A stretch of 64,000 nucleotides of DNA. Origin: Streptomyces sp. H39-S7. Its GTDB lineage: Bacteria; Actinomycetota; Actinomycetes; Streptomycetales; Streptomycetaceae. The notes under the pieces were generated by a model. That model saw nothing but the letters and a program-made list of their open reading frames with translations, did no database searches and was not told the origin of the DNA. This document shows positions 26,065 to 35,401 of this stretch, piece after piece. Positions within the stretch are counted from its first letter, which is position 1; every line of letters starts with the position of its first letter. The translations under genes and the position numbers were made by a program. The stretch covers positions 62,001 to 126,000 of the forward strand of contig NZ_JAPVLU010000018.1 of the NCBI RefSeq assembly GCF_027158205.1. The letters run 5' to 3'.

Positions 26065-26730
26065 GTGCAGGTGGACGAGTGGGCGGCCGGGACGACGCTG
26101 CGCTACCCGGCGGGGGACGTGCTGGTCGTGTCGGGACTGCCGGGCAGCGGAAAGAGCACGCTCATGCGGCGCGCCGTCGACGAGCGGGAGGCGACCGGCA
26201 CCGGCGGGTCCGGGGCGGTCCGCCGGATCGACTCGCAGGACGTACGGCTGCACTGGGAGGCGTTGATGCCGGCCCTGCTCCCGTACGCGGCGTACCGCCC
26301 GCTGGTGCGGCTCGACCACTACGCGAGGCTGCGCCGCGCACTGCGCACCGGCGCCAGCCTCGTCGTGCACGACTGCGGCTCGCTGGCCTGGGTGCGGCGC
26401 TGGCTGGCCCGCGACGCCCGGCGCCGCGGCCGGGGGCTGCACCTGCTCGTGCTGGACGTCCCGGAGGACGCGGCCCGCGCCGGGCAGCTCGCTCGCGGCC
26501 GGATGGTGTCCGGGTACGCCATGGCCCGGCACCGCAGGGCCGCCCGGCGGCTGGTGGCGCTGGCCGGACCCGGCGGACGGCCCGACGGCTGCGTCTCCGC
26601 GCTGCTCCTGGACCGGTCCGCGGCGGGCGCGGTGCGGCGGATAGTCTTCGGCGGCGCCCTGGCGGTCCCCTGGGCCTCCCCGGCGGCCGTTACCGCGGAT
26701 CAGGGCAGTCGCCAACCCGGCAACCGCTAG
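26065..26730 (+). CDS. P-loop ATP-binding protein (AAA_33 / nucleoside-kinase-like)
   Basis: A protein of about 221 residues with Walker A GLPGSGKST near residue 22, a possible DCGSLAWVRRWLARDAR lid region and the hydrophobic strand GLHLLVLDVPEDAA, as in small zeta-toxin or polynucleotide-kinase-like P-loop kinases. The substrate is unknown. GTG 26065 has GGGAGG 8 nt upstream; the frame is open from 25849, but that stretch lies in riboswitch and promoter DNA. The gene diverges from the gcvT operon and precedes the two SseB-like genes on the same strand, with an 88-bp gap. Confidence 0.78.
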   Translation: MQVDEWAAGTTLRYPAGDVLVVSGLPGSGKSTLMRRAVDEREATGTGGSGAVRRIDSQDVRLHWEALMPALLPYAAYRPLVRLDHYARLRRALRTGASLVVHDCGSLAWVRRWLARDARRRGRGLHLLVLDVPEDAARAGQLARGRMVSGYAMARHRRAARRLVALAGPGGRPDGCVSALLLDRSAAGAVRRIVFGGALAVPWASPAAVTADQGSRQPGNR

Positions 26731-26818
26731 GGTTCGGCAGGGCGGCAGGCGTCGCAGACGCCGGGCACCGGCCGCACCCGGCAGACATTCCCGGCTCTAC
26801 TCCGCGAGGCACAGCGCA

Positions 26819-27559
26819 GTGAACCCGCAGCACGTGGCCGACCCCTGGCCCGCCAACGAACTCGAGGCCGTATTCGCCGCGAGCGTCGGTCTCCCGGGCG
26901 CCAACGCCCGGCTCCTCGAAGTGCTCGGCCGCTCCCCGCTGTGGGTGCCGCTGCCCAACGGCGGCGGTCCCGACAGCAGGGACCTGGACCTGCCGTCCTT
27001 CGAGATCGACGGCACCCTGTACATACCGGTGTTCAGTTCCGAGCAGCAGTTCCTGCGGGCCGCCCAGGGGATGGCCTGCACCGTCGCGCCGGCCCGGGAG
27101 TTCGCCCGGGGGCTGCCCCCGGAGGTCGGCATCGCCGTCAACCCCGGCGGGACGGCCGGGATCCCGCTGCCGCCCCCCGTCGTCCAGGACCTCTGCCGCT
27201 CCGACCGCGACCCGCGGACGCCGACCGGTGGCCGGGTCCGGCTATGGGAGCCGGATCCGGACGACGAACCGGTGGACTTCCTCGCCGCCGCGGCCGGCGA
27301 GTTCGCCGTCACCCCGGTGGTGCTCTCCGCGCGGCGCGCGGTCGCCAGCGTGGAGGGCGCGCCGCCGCAGCTGTTCGTCGGCGTCGAGCTCGACCGCTGG
27401 CAGGAGGAGGACCGGGCCGCCGCGATGGACGCGCTCGGCCGGGCTCTCGGCGCGGCGCCGCTGTCGCTGCCGGTGCAGCTGATCCTGCTGGACATCGCCC
27501 AGGACCCCGTCGGCGACTGGATGCTGGAGCGGGTCCGGCCCTTCTTCGGACGGGACTGA
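26819..27559 (+). CDS. SseB-family protein (enhanced serine sensitivity), first copy
   Basis: A 246-residue soluble protein with the two-part SseB architecture: an N-terminal domain with LWVPLPN and IPVFSSEQQF, a PPEVGIAVNPGGTAGIPL junction, and a C-terminal domain ending in PFFGRD. In E. coli extra SseB makes cells sensitive to serine; the mechanism is not settled. GTG 26819 is used. It lies beside genes for serine and glycine breakdown, which is suggestive. A paralogue follows after 107 bp. The same N- and C-terminal domains are found in type III/VII accessory proteins, so a non-metabolic role is possible. Confidence 0.82.
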   Translation: MNPQHVADPWPANELEAVFAASVGLPGANARLLEVLGRSPLWVPLPNGGGPDSRDLDLPSFEIDGTLYIPVFSSEQQFLRAAQGMACTVAPAREFARGLPPEVGIAVNPGGTAGIPLPPPVVQDLCRSDRDPRTPTGGRVRLWEPDPDDEPVDFLAAAAGEFAVTPVVLSARRAVASVEGAPPQLFVGVELDRWQEEDRAAAMDALGRALGAAPLSLPVQLILLDIAQDPVGDWMLERVRPFFGRD

Positions 27560-27666
27560 GGCCGTGCGCTGTCTGCGGGGGCGTACAACCTGGTTTGATG
27601 GCGGGCGGTGCACAGGCGTGCGCCGCACCCGGTGACACCGGTGGCGGAGAGAAGGGGCGGACCCAC

Positions 27667-28479
27667 GTGATCGCGGGCGCGCAAGGCGGTGCGGCGGCAG
27701 CCGGCCACGTCGAGCAGATGCTTCGGCAGGTGGCGCCCGGACGATTCGACGCCTACGAGGACCTGCTCGTGTCACTCGCCGGCGGCCAGGTCTGGATGCT
27801 GCTGTGGCACGGCTCACCCGGCTCCCCGGACGCCCAGTACGGGAACATGGAGATCGACGGCTACGGCTACGCGCCGGCCGTAACCTCCGCCCAGGAGCTC
27901 GCCACCAGTGGCTGGAACCGGGCCCACGAGGTCGTGCAGGGCCGCGACATCGCCACCGCGCTCTTCCCCGAGCGCTGGGGACTGTGGCTGAATCCGCACG
28001 CCCCGGGCGGCGGCGTCGGCATCCCCTGGCTCGACCTGCGCCGGATCGCCACCGGCCTCGACCGGCTGCCCGCGGGGCCGCTGCAGATCGGCGAGCCCGC
28101 CCTGCAGATCCCGCAGTTCTACGCCCTGCTCTCGCAGCACGCCCACCGGACGCCGGCCGTACGGTCGCTGCGCCGCGCATGGGTGCAGCCCGCGGTCGGC
28201 GAGCCGTATCTCGCCATCGGCCTGGACATGTACGACTCCTCGCCGCAGGCGGTGGAGGCGGTACGCCTGATGATGCAGCAGTCCATCAGCGGAGTGCCGG
28301 ACGGGCTGGCCGTCTCCACGGTCGCCATGGCGGACGAGTACGACCCCGTCGCCATGTGGATGCGGACGAACGGCCAGCCCTTCTTCGACCGTGAGGCGCA
28401 CGCCGCCTCCGGCCCGGCCCCCGCGGCCGCCTGGGGCTGGCCGCAGCAGGGCTGGCCGCAGGGCCAGGCGCCGCGCTAG
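27667..28479 (+). CDS. SseB-family protein, second copy
   Basis: A 270-residue paralogue of the preceding gene. It keeps the domain order (YEDLLVSLAGGQVWMLLWHG, then LWLNPHAPGGGVGIPWLDL, then a domain ending MRTNGQPFFDRE) but adds a Trp/Gln/Pro-rich tail (WGWPQQGWPQGQ). GTG 27667 has AAGGGG about 10 nt upstream and gives a compact N-terminus. The gene is probably co-transcribed with the first copy. It converges on a DUF885 peptidase gene with only 28 bp between the stops. Confidence 0.82.
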   Translation: MIAGAQGGAAAAGHVEQMLRQVAPGRFDAYEDLLVSLAGGQVWMLLWHGSPGSPDAQYGNMEIDGYGYAPAVTSAQELATSGWNRAHEVVQGRDIATALFPERWGLWLNPHAPGGGVGIPWLDLRRIATGLDRLPAGPLQIGEPALQIPQFYALLSQHAHRTPAVRSLRRAWVQPAVGEPYLAIGLDMYDSSPQAVEAVRLMMQQSISGVPDGLAVSTVAMADEYDPVAMWMRTNGQPFFDREAHAASGPAPAAAWGWPQQGWPQGQAPR

Positions 28480-28507
28480 GTCCCGCCCGACCGCGGCCCG
28501 TGCGGGG

Positions 28508-30037
28508 TCACGCCCCGGTCAGTGCTGCCCCGATCAGGCCGAGCGGCGGGCTGCCGAGGTCGAGCAGCGCGCCGTGGAAGCGTTCCAGCGAGAAGCCGGA
28601 ACCCCAGTCGCGGCGGGCCCGCTCGCGCAGCCGCATGATCTCCAGCTTGCCCCAGGTGTACCGGCCGTAGGCGGCGTCGAAGGTGCCGCGGCGGGCCTCG
28701 GAGGCGGCGCCCGCGCGCGCCAGGTGGGCGTCGCGCATGAACAGCTCGGTGGCCTCGTCGACCGTCAGCGCGCCGGTGTGCAGGCCGATGGCGCAGGAGA
28801 GCCGGGTGACGCGCACCAGCGCCTCCAGGGCCACCCCGATGGCGAACCGCGGGTCGCGGGCCCGGAAGCCCTCTTCGAGGCAGACCTCCTCGACGTAGTG
28901 GGCCCAGCCCTCGCAGAAGGACAGCGAGTGCAGCACCCGTCGTACGGGCGTGGGCGCGCGGCGCAGTGAGCGCCCGTGCGCGAAGTGGCCGGGGGCGACC
29001 TCGTGCACGGTGATCGAGGGGAGGCTCGTGCGGCTGAAAACCGTCAGCCACTCCTCCCGCTCGGCTTCCGGCCAGTCGGGCTCCGGCGGGGTGACGTGGT
29101 ACCAGGAGGCGGCGTCGGGTTCACCGGGCGCGGCCCAGGACATCATCGCCATCGCCCAGCGGCGGGAGGCCGGCGCCGGGCCGACCTGGCAGTCGCCGTC
29201 CAGGTGCGGCGCGAGCCGCTTGGCCCGGGTGAACTCGATGACCTCCTCGGTCAGTCGGGCGGCCTCCGGGATGACGCCGTCGGCGGCGGGGTGGTCGGCG
29301 AGGAGTTCCGCGATCAGATCGTCGACGTCGCGGTTCGGATCGAGCGCGCGGCAGGACTCGGTCAGCAGCTCCGTCAGCCGGTCCCGCTCGCGGGCCGCCT
29401 CGGCGGCCAGGGCCGTCAGGTCGACCGGCAGGCCCTCCTGAGCACCCATCAGCGCGGCCAGCGCGTCCCCGCCGAGCCGCGGGTCGGGGTCGCCGGTCCT
29501 GGCGGCGCGGACCACGTGCGCCACCAGCCGCTCGTGCGCGGGGAGCGCCGCGGCGGCCTCGGGGCCCTGGTCCGGGTGGAGTCCGGCGGCCAGGCCCCGG
29601 ACGGCGCCGAGGAGCGCGGTCGCGACGGGCGCGCTCACGCGGTCGAGCGAGGTGATGGCAGCGTCCACCGCCTCCGGCCACTGCGCCAGGTGCTTGAGCC
29701 GGGCGGCGGCCCGCTCCTCCCGGGGGGCGTACTCCCTTTCGTAGCAGGCCAGTTCCAGGTTGGACAGGTGGGGGTACGGGTCGCGGCGGTGCAGCTCCAG
29801 CTCGCCGTACTGGACCCGCAGCGACTCCTCGAAGACGGCCAGGTGCGCGTCGTCATGGCGCTCGCGCGCGCCGTCCGGAGCCGGGCGCCCGCGCCGCGCG
29901 TGCGCGAGGGCCGACAGTCCGCGCCGGACGCCGGCGGGCGACAGATCCTGTACCCGCCCGTCGTACTCGTGCAGACCGGCCATTTCCCGGACAGTGGGGA
30001 TCATCAGGTCGCACACCGCATGCAGCCGATCATTCAT
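28508..30037 (-). CDS. DUF885-family putative metallopeptidase
   Basis: A 509-residue protein, a little shorter than the usual 550-600 residues of DUF885. The zinc-binding motif is HEVAPGH (an HExxPGH variant, near residue 348), followed about 35 residues later by SFCEGWAHYVEE, whose Glu is the probable third ligand or catalytic partner. The helical remainder includes WGKLEIMRLRERAR, typical of the family. There is no signal peptide, so it acts in the cytoplasm, perhaps as a peptidase for small peptides. It is transcribed away from the peptide transporter operon, a sensible neighbour for a peptidase, but no functional proof is visible. Confidence 0.82.
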   Translation of the reverse strand: MNDRLHAVCDLMIPTVREMAGLHEYDGRVQDLSPAGVRRGLSALAHARRGRPAPDGARERHDDAHLAVFEESLRVQYGELELHRRDPYPHLSNLELACYEREYAPREERAAARLKHLAQWPEAVDAAITSLDRVSAPVATALLGAVRGLAAGLHPDQGPEAAAALPAHERLVAHVVRAARTGDPDPRLGGDALAALMGAQEGLPVDLTALAAEAARERDRLTELLTESCRALDPNRDVDDLIAELLADHPAADGVIPEAARLTEEVIEFTRAKRLAPHLDGDCQVGPAPASRRWAMAMMSWAAPGEPDAASWYHVTPPEPDWPEAEREEWLTVFSRTSLPSITVHEVAPGHFAHGRSLRRAPTPVRRVLHSLSFCEGWAHYVEEVCLEEGFRARDPRFAIGVALEALVRVTRLSCAIGLHTGALTVDEATELFMRDAHLARAGAASEARRGTFDAAYGRYTWGKLEIMRLRERARRDWGSGFSLERFHGALLDLGSPPLGLIGAALTGA

Positions 30038-30338
30038 GAGCCGACGTTACCTCCGGTCCGAGCCCATAACGGACGATGATTCGCCAGATCACAGTTGCGC
30101 ATCCATTCGTTCTGAAGTCTGGCGGGTGATCGCGGACTGGATGAAGACTCTCGCCGCAAGGGGCTCGCGGCCCCGGCGAACACCTGCTCCGCCTGCACCA
30201 ACAGCACTGCCTGCACCGCCTGTTTTCCCTGCAATTCGCAAGGCACAGCACAGCAGCACGACTGATGAGTGAAGAGCAAAGCCGCTACAGCGGCGGGCGC
30301 GCGCCGGTTATCCGCCGGCGAGAGGGGTCAGTTTCACC
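30038..30338 (+). other. 301-bp divergent gap before the peptide transporter operon
   Basis: No gene is seen. It must hold the promoters of both the DUF885 gene and the transporter operon. A CGCCAGA/TCTGGCG inverted pair (30082-30088, 30118-30124) with a 29-bp spacer lies in the first third. CTGCACC-type short repeats occur at 30188-30220. I see no confident -10/-35 pair. Confidence 0.5.
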
Positions 30339-31337
30339 ATGACCGCACCGATCGAGACCACTGCCGCACAGGCCGGGGCGCAGCCCGAGGCCATTCTCAG
30401 TGGGGTCGAAAAGAGTCAGATCGAGGGACGTTCCCTCGGCCAGATCGCCTGGCTGCGCTTCCGGCGCGACAAGGTGGCCGTGGCCGGAGGGATCATCGTG
30501 ATCCTCCTGGTGCTGCTTGCCGTGCTGGCGAAGCCGATCGAGGCGATCTTCGGACTGGACCCCAACGAGTTCCACCAGGATCTGGTCGACCCGGTACTCC
30601 TCGCGCCCAAGGGCGCCTGGGGCGGCATGAGTTGGGAACACCCGCTCGGCGTCGACCCGCAGTTCGGCCGCGACCTGCTGGCCCGGGTGATCGAGGGTTC
30701 GTGGGTGTCGCTGCTCGTGGCGACCGGCGCGACGATCCTGTCCAACGTCATCGGTACGGTGCTCGGCGTCATCGCGGGCTACTACGGCGGCTGGGTCGAC
30801 AGCGTGATCAGCCGCATGATGGACACCTTCCTGGCCTTTCCCCTGCTGCTCTTCGCGATCTCCATTTCGGCGTCGTTGCAGGACGGCGCGTTCGGGCTGG
30901 ACGGACTTCCCCTCCGCATCTGCGTATTGATCTTCGTCATCGGATTCTTCAACTGGCCCTACATGGGCCGAATTGTGCGCGGGCAGACCCTCAGCCTGCG
31001 CGAACGTGAGTTCGTGGAGGCCGCCCGCAGCCTGGGTGCCCGCGGTCCGTTCATTCTCTTCCGTGAGCTGCTCCCCAATCTTGTGGCGCCGATCCTCGTG
31101 TATTCGACGCTGCTGATTCCGACCAACATCATTTTCGAGGCGGCACTGAGCTTCCTCGGGGTCGGAATCGCCCCGCCGCAATCCTCCTGGGGCGGCATGC
31201 TCACCAGCGCGATCGACCTCTACGAGGCGGATCCGCAATACATGATCGTGCCCGGACTGGCGATCTTCGTCACCGTCCTGGCCTTCAACCTGCTGGGCGA
31301 CGGGCTGCGCGACGCCCTCGATCCCCGCAGCAAGTGA
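30339..31337 (+). CDS. Peptide ABC transporter permease (DppC/OppC type)
   Basis: A 332-residue inner-membrane permease with six predicted helices: one near residues 45-66, then five in the BPD_transp_1 domain (about 125-325). The ATPase-contact EAA loop is EAARSLGARGPFILFRELLPN. A 35-residue cytoplasmic N-terminus precedes the first helix (SLGQIAWLRFRRDKVAVAGG), typical of OppC-type proteins. It is the first of five genes for a di/oligopeptide importer and, unusually, precedes the binding protein. Start ATG 30339 lies 9-10 nt after GAGAGGGG. Confidence 0.95.
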   Translation: MTAPIETTAAQAGAQPEAILSGVEKSQIEGRSLGQIAWLRFRRDKVAVAGGIIVILLVLLAVLAKPIEAIFGLDPNEFHQDLVDPVLLAPKGAWGGMSWEHPLGVDPQFGRDLLARVIEGSWVSLLVATGATILSNVIGTVLGVIAGYYGGWVDSVISRMMDTFLAFPLLLFAISISASLQDGAFGLDGLPLRICVLIFVIGFFNWPYMGRIVRGQTLSLREREFVEAARSLGARGPFILFRELLPNLVAPILVYSTLLIPTNIIFEAALSFLGVGIAPPQSSWGGMLTSAIDLYEADPQYMIVPGLAIFVTVLAFNLLGDGLRDALDPRSK

Positions 31338-31400
31338 CCCGCGGCGCGACCTTCCGCGCGCGGCTGTGTATCTCCACCGAACGAGGGGGCTTTCCTCGGC

Positions 31401-33158
31401 ATGAACAGCAGAAAAGCGACAGCGGTGCTGGCGCTTGCCACGGCTCTGGCCTTGGGAGCGTCCGCTTGCAGCAGCAGCGACAACAAGAAGACCACCGAGG
31501 GCAAGGGATCGAGCGCGGGCACCGACGCCGCTCTCACCCAGGTCGTCAACAAGAGTGACAAGGCGGGCGGGACCGTCTCGTACGAGCACTCCGACGTGCC
31601 CGACTCGCTCGACCCGGGGAACACGTACTACGGCTGGGTGCAGAACTTCTCCCGGCTGTACGGCCGCACGCTGGTCACCTTCAAGCCCGCCGCGGGCGCC
31701 GAGGGCCTGCAGATCGTCCCCGACCTGGCCACCGGCCTCGGCAAGGCCAGCGCCGACGCCAAGACCTGGACGTACACGCTGCGCAAGGGCGTGAAGTACG
31801 AGGACGGCACCGAGGTCACCTCCAAGGACGTCAAGTACGCGATCGAGCGCAGCAACTTCGCGCCCGAGGCGCTGTCCAACGGCCCGACGTACTTCAAGGC
31901 GTACCTGGTCGGCGGTGACGCGTACAAGGGTCCGTACAAGGACAAGAGCCCCGGCGGCCTCGCGTCCATCGAGACCCCGGACGACTCGACGATCGTCTTC
32001 CACCTGAGCAAGCCCTTCGCGGACTTCGACTACCTGGCGACGTTCTCGCAGACCGCCCCCGTGCCCGCGGCCAAGGACACCGGCGCCCAGTACGTGAAGC
32101 ACATCATGTCGACGGGCCCGTACAAGTTCGAGTCCTACGACGACGGCAAGAGCGCCGTCCTGGTGCGCAACCCGCAGTGGACCAAGGAGAACGACCCGCT
32201 GCGTCCCGCGCTCCCCGACAAGATCACGATGAAGTTCAAGGTGAACGGCGTCACGATCGACAAGGACCTGCTGGCCGGCACCATCACGGCCGACGCGGCC
32301 GGCGCGGGCGTGCAGCCCGCGAGCCAGCCGCAGGTGCTGAAGGCGGACAACAAGAAGAACACGGACAACTCCTACGCGGGAGCCACGTCCTACCTGGCGC
32401 TGAACCTGCACGTGAAGCCGTTCGACAACCCCGACTGCCGCAAGGCGATCCAGTGGGCGATCGACAAGACCTCGGTGCAGACCGCGGCGGGCGGCAACGT
32501 GAAGGGCGACGTCGCCACGACGCTGCTGCCGCCGTCGGTCAACGGCTACAGCAAGTTCGACCTCTACCCGACGCCGGGCAACAAGGGCGACTCGGTGAAG
32601 GCCAAGGCCGCGCTGACCGCCTGCGGCCAGCCCGGCGGCTTCACCACCAACCTGTCGGCGCGCTCCGACCGCCCCTCCGAGATGGCGGCGGCGACGGCGA
32701 TCCAGAACTCGCTGAAGCAGGTCGGCATCACGGCCAACATCAAGAGCTTCCCGGCCGGTAAGTACTTCTCCAACTTCGCGGGTGTCCCGGACTACGTCCA
32801 CGCCCACGGCATCGGCATGATGATGATGGCCTGGGGCGCCGACTGGCCGACCGGCTACGGCTTCCTCGACCAGATCATCGACGGCAGCGCCATCAAGCCG
32901 TCGGGTGGCAACAACCTGATGGAGCTGAACGACCCGGCCATCAACAAGGCCCTGTCGGACGCCATCGCCAACACGGACAGCGGTGCCCGCACCAAGGCGT
33001 GGGGCGAGATCGACAAGCTGACCATGGAGAACGGGTCCGTGGTGCCGCTGCTGTACCGCAAGAACCTGCTCTACCGGCCGCCGTCCGCGACCAACGTCAC
33101 GATCACCCAGGCCTACCTGGGCATGTACGACTACCTGCTGCTGGGCTCCTCCAAGTAA
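31401..33158 (+). CDS. Peptide-binding lipoprotein of the ABC transporter (SBP_bac_5)
   Basis: A 585-residue extracellular lipoprotein with lipobox GASAC (Cys23) and a Ser/Lys/Gly linker. The mature domain begins around residue 55 (GGTVSYEHSDVPDSLDPG) and carries the family features DVKYAIER and GTGPY-like STGPYKFESY. It captures oligopeptides for the adjacent permeases. A strong hairpin at 33186-33216 follows, which would give this component a higher mRNA level than the permease downstream. The bldK-type transporters of Streptomyces are relatives, but this locus differs in gene order. Confidence 0.95.
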   Translation: MNSRKATAVLALATALALGASACSSSDNKKTTEGKGSSAGTDAALTQVVNKSDKAGGTVSYEHSDVPDSLDPGNTYYGWVQNFSRLYGRTLVTFKPAAGAEGLQIVPDLATGLGKASADAKTWTYTLRKGVKYEDGTEVTSKDVKYAIERSNFAPEALSNGPTYFKAYLVGGDAYKGPYKDKSPGGLASIETPDDSTIVFHLSKPFADFDYLATFSQTAPVPAAKDTGAQYVKHIMSTGPYKFESYDDGKSAVLVRNPQWTKENDPLRPALPDKITMKFKVNGVTIDKDLLAGTITADAAGAGVQPASQPQVLKADNKKNTDNSYAGATSYLALNLHVKPFDNPDCRKAIQWAIDKTSVQTAAGGNVKGDVATTLLPPSVNGYSKFDLYPTPGNKGDSVKAKAALTACGQPGGFTTNLSARSDRPSEMAAATAIQNSLKQVGITANIKSFPAGKYFSNFAGVPDYVHAHGIGMMMMAWGADWPTGYGFLDQIIDGSAIKPSGGNNLMELNDPAINKALSDAIANTDSGARTKAWGEIDKLTMENGSVVPLLYRKNLLYRPPSATNVTITQAYLGMYDYLLLGSSK

Positions 33159-33185
33159 CCGGAAGGCAGGTGAAGGCTTCGGTGT

Positions 33186-33216
33186 CCGCCGGGCCGGGTG
33201 ACCCCCGGCCCGGCGG
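33186..33216 (+). terminator. Intra-operon hairpin after the binding-protein gene
   Basis: A perfect 13-bp GC stem (CCGCCGGGCCGGG with its complement) and a 5-nt loop lie 27 bp past the stop codon and 18 bp before the next start. It is probably a partial terminator or 3'-end stabiliser that raises binding protein over permease. Confidence 0.7.
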
Positions 33217-33234
33217 CCCCGGCGCCGCACGGCT

Positions 33235-34245
33235 GTGACTGCGTACATCATTCGACGCGTGATCGCCGCTTTGCTGCTGCTGCTGGTCGTCAGCGCGGTC
33301 ACATTTGCGATCTTCTTCCTCCTGCCGCGCCTCGGCGGGCAGAACACCACCCAGTTGGCGACCCAGTACGTCGGCAAGGACGCCAACCCCGAGAGCATCG
33401 CGGCGGTCAAGAAGAACCTCGGGTTCGACCTGCCGCTGTACGAGCAGTACTGGCACTTCATCAAGGCCATCGCCGTCGGGGCGGACTACAAGTTCGGCCC
33501 GGACGCCTCGGTCTGCCACGCGCCCTGCTTCGGCTACTCGTTCAAGAGCCACATCGAGGTGTGGCCCGAGCTGAAGTCCCGGATCCCGGTCACCCTGTCG
33601 CTGGCCATCGGTGCCGCCGTGATCTGGGTCACCTCCGGGGTGGCGATCGGTGTGCTGTCGGCCCTCAAACGCGGCTCGGTCTTCGACCGCTTCTCCATGG
33701 GCATCGCGCTGGCCGGCGTCTCGCTGCCGACGTTCTTCACCGGCATGCTCGCCCTGGGCGTCTTCCAGTACAACTGGCAGATCTGGGACAACGTCCAGTT
33801 CGTGCCCATCTCCGAGGATCCCCTCCAGTGGGCCTGGAACCTGGTCCTGCCCTGGTGCAGCCTCGCCTTCCTCTACTCCGCCCTCTACGCGCGGCTCACC
33901 CGCGCCGGGATGCTGGAGACGATGGGCGAGGACTACATCCGCACCGCGCGGGCCAAGGGGCTGCGGGAGAGCAGGGTCGTCGCCAAACACGGGCTGCGGG
34001 CCGCGCTGACCCCGATCGTCACGATCTTCGGGATGGACTTCGGCCTGCTGATCGGCGGCGCGGTCATCACGGAGAACGTCTTCTCCTTCAAGGGGATCGG
34101 CGCCTATGCCGTCGACGGGATCCGGGACAACGACCTGCCCATCGTGCTCGGCGTGACCATGGTCGCGGCCTTCTTCATCGTCATGTGCAGTCTCCTGGTG
34201 GACCTGCTGTACGCCGCTATCGATCCCAGGGTGAGGTACTCGTGA
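33235..34245 (+). CDS. Peptide ABC transporter permease (DppB/OppB type)
   Basis: A 336-residue permease with a first helix at residues 8-28 (TAYIIRRVIAALLLLLVV) and a BPD_transp_1 domain from about residue 110. The EAA-type loop is YIRTARAKGLRESRVVAKHGLR, typical of OppB. GTG 33235 is the start. The stop overlaps the next start by 4 bp (GTGA, 34242-34245). It pairs with the permease at 30339-31337, so the two permeases are split by the binding-protein gene. Confidence 0.95.
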   Translation: MTAYIIRRVIAALLLLLVVSAVTFAIFFLLPRLGGQNTTQLATQYVGKDANPESIAAVKKNLGFDLPLYEQYWHFIKAIAVGADYKFGPDASVCHAPCFGYSFKSHIEVWPELKSRIPVTLSLAIGAAVIWVTSGVAIGVLSALKRGSVFDRFSMGIALAGVSLPTFFTGMLALGVFQYNWQIWDNVQFVPISEDPLQWAWNLVLPWCSLAFLYSALYARLTRAGMLETMGEDYIRTARAKGLRESRVVAKHGLRAALTPIVTIFGMDFGLLIGGAVITENVFSFKGIGAYAVDGIRDNDLPIVLGVTMVAAFFIVMCSLLVDLLYAAIDPRVRYS

Positions 34246-35390
34246 GCACCGCCGGCAGCGATCCGCTGCGGAAGGACAGCGACAGCGACCCGTTGCGCGC
34301 GCAGGACGGGCCGGCTCCGAGCGGGGTGTCCGCGGTCGGCGAACCGGTGCTCAGCGCCCGGCCGGACACCGGGGACGCCTTCCTGGCGGTACGCGATCTG
34401 AAGATCCACTTCAATACCGACGACGGCCTCGTCAGGTCGGTCGACGGGATCAGCTTCGATCTCCGGCGCGGCCGGACGCTGGGCATCGTCGGCGAGTCCG
34501 GTTCCGGCAAGTCCGTGACGTCGCTGGGCATCATGGGCCTGCACCGCACCGCCAAGGCCAGGATCTCCGGTGAGGTGTGGCTGGACGGCGAGGAGCTGAT
34601 CGGCGCCGACCCCGACCGGGTACGGCGGTTGCGCGGGCTGAAGATGGCGATGATCTTCCAGGACCCGCTGTCGGCGATGCACCCCTACTACACGGTGGGC
34701 GCGCAGATCGTCGAGGCCTGCCGGGTGCACCAGAACGTCAGCAAACAGGTCGCGCGCAAACGGGCGATCGAGATGCTGGACCGGGTCGGCATCCCCGAGC
34801 CGCACCAGCGGGTTGCCGACTACCCGCACCAGTTCTCCGGCGGGATGCGCCAGCGCGCGATGATCGCGATGGCGCTGGTCAACAACCCGGAACTGCTGAT
34901 CGCCGACGAGCCGACCACTGCCCTGGACGTCACCGTGCAGGCGCAGATCCTGGACCTCATCCGGGACCTGCAGAAGGAGTTCGGCTCCGCGGTCATCATG
35001 ATCACGCACGACCTGGGCGTGGTGGCGGAGCTCGCCGACGACCTGCTGGTGATGTACGCCGGGCGCTGCGTCGAACGCGGTACGGCAGAGAAGGTCTTCA
35101 CCGAGCCGCAGCACCCGTACACCTGGGGCCTGCTGGGCTCCATGCCGCGCATGGACCGCGAGCGGGCCGACCGGCTCAACCCGGTCAAGGGCGCCCCGCC
35201 CAGCCTGATCAACGTGCCGTCCGGCTGCGCCTTCCACCCGCGCTGCCCGTACGCCGGGCTCAACGGCGGTTCCAGCGAGACGATCGTGCCGGAGCTGCGG
35301 GAGACCGCGGCCGGGCACTGGTCGGCCTGCCACCTCGGCGAGCAGGACCGGGACCGGATCTGGACCGAAGAGATCGCTCCCAAGCTGTGA
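34242..35390 (+). CDS. Peptide ABC transporter ATPase (DppD/OppD type)
   Basis: A 382-residue ATPase with Walker A GESGSGKS (about residue 86), Q-loop IFQDPLSAMHP, signature FSGGMRQRAMIAMAL, Walker B LLIADEPTTALD and switch His in MITHD. The C-terminal oligopeptide/dipeptide extension has CAFHPRCPYA, part of the cysteine-rich motif that in OppD/DppD relatives can hold an iron-sulphur cluster. Residues 1-48 form a Ser/Asp-rich extension without homology. GTG 34242 overlaps the upstream stop, giving translational coupling. Confidence 0.95.
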   Translation: MSTAGSDPLRKDSDSDPLRAQDGPAPSGVSAVGEPVLSARPDTGDAFLAVRDLKIHFNTDDGLVRSVDGISFDLRRGRTLGIVGESGSGKSVTSLGIMGLHRTAKARISGEVWLDGEELIGADPDRVRRLRGLKMAMIFQDPLSAMHPYYTVGAQIVEACRVHQNVSKQVARKRAIEMLDRVGIPEPHQRVADYPHQFSGGMRQRAMIAMALVNNPELLIADEPTTALDVTVQAQILDLIRDLQKEFGSAVIMITHDLGVVAELADDLLVMYAGRCVERGTAEKVFTEPQHPYTWGLLGSMPRMDRERADRLNPVKGAPPSLINVPSGCAFHPRCPYAGLNGGSSETIVPELRETAAGHWSACHLGEQDRDRIWTEEIAPKL

Positions 35391-35401
35391 AGGACCGGAC
35401 C

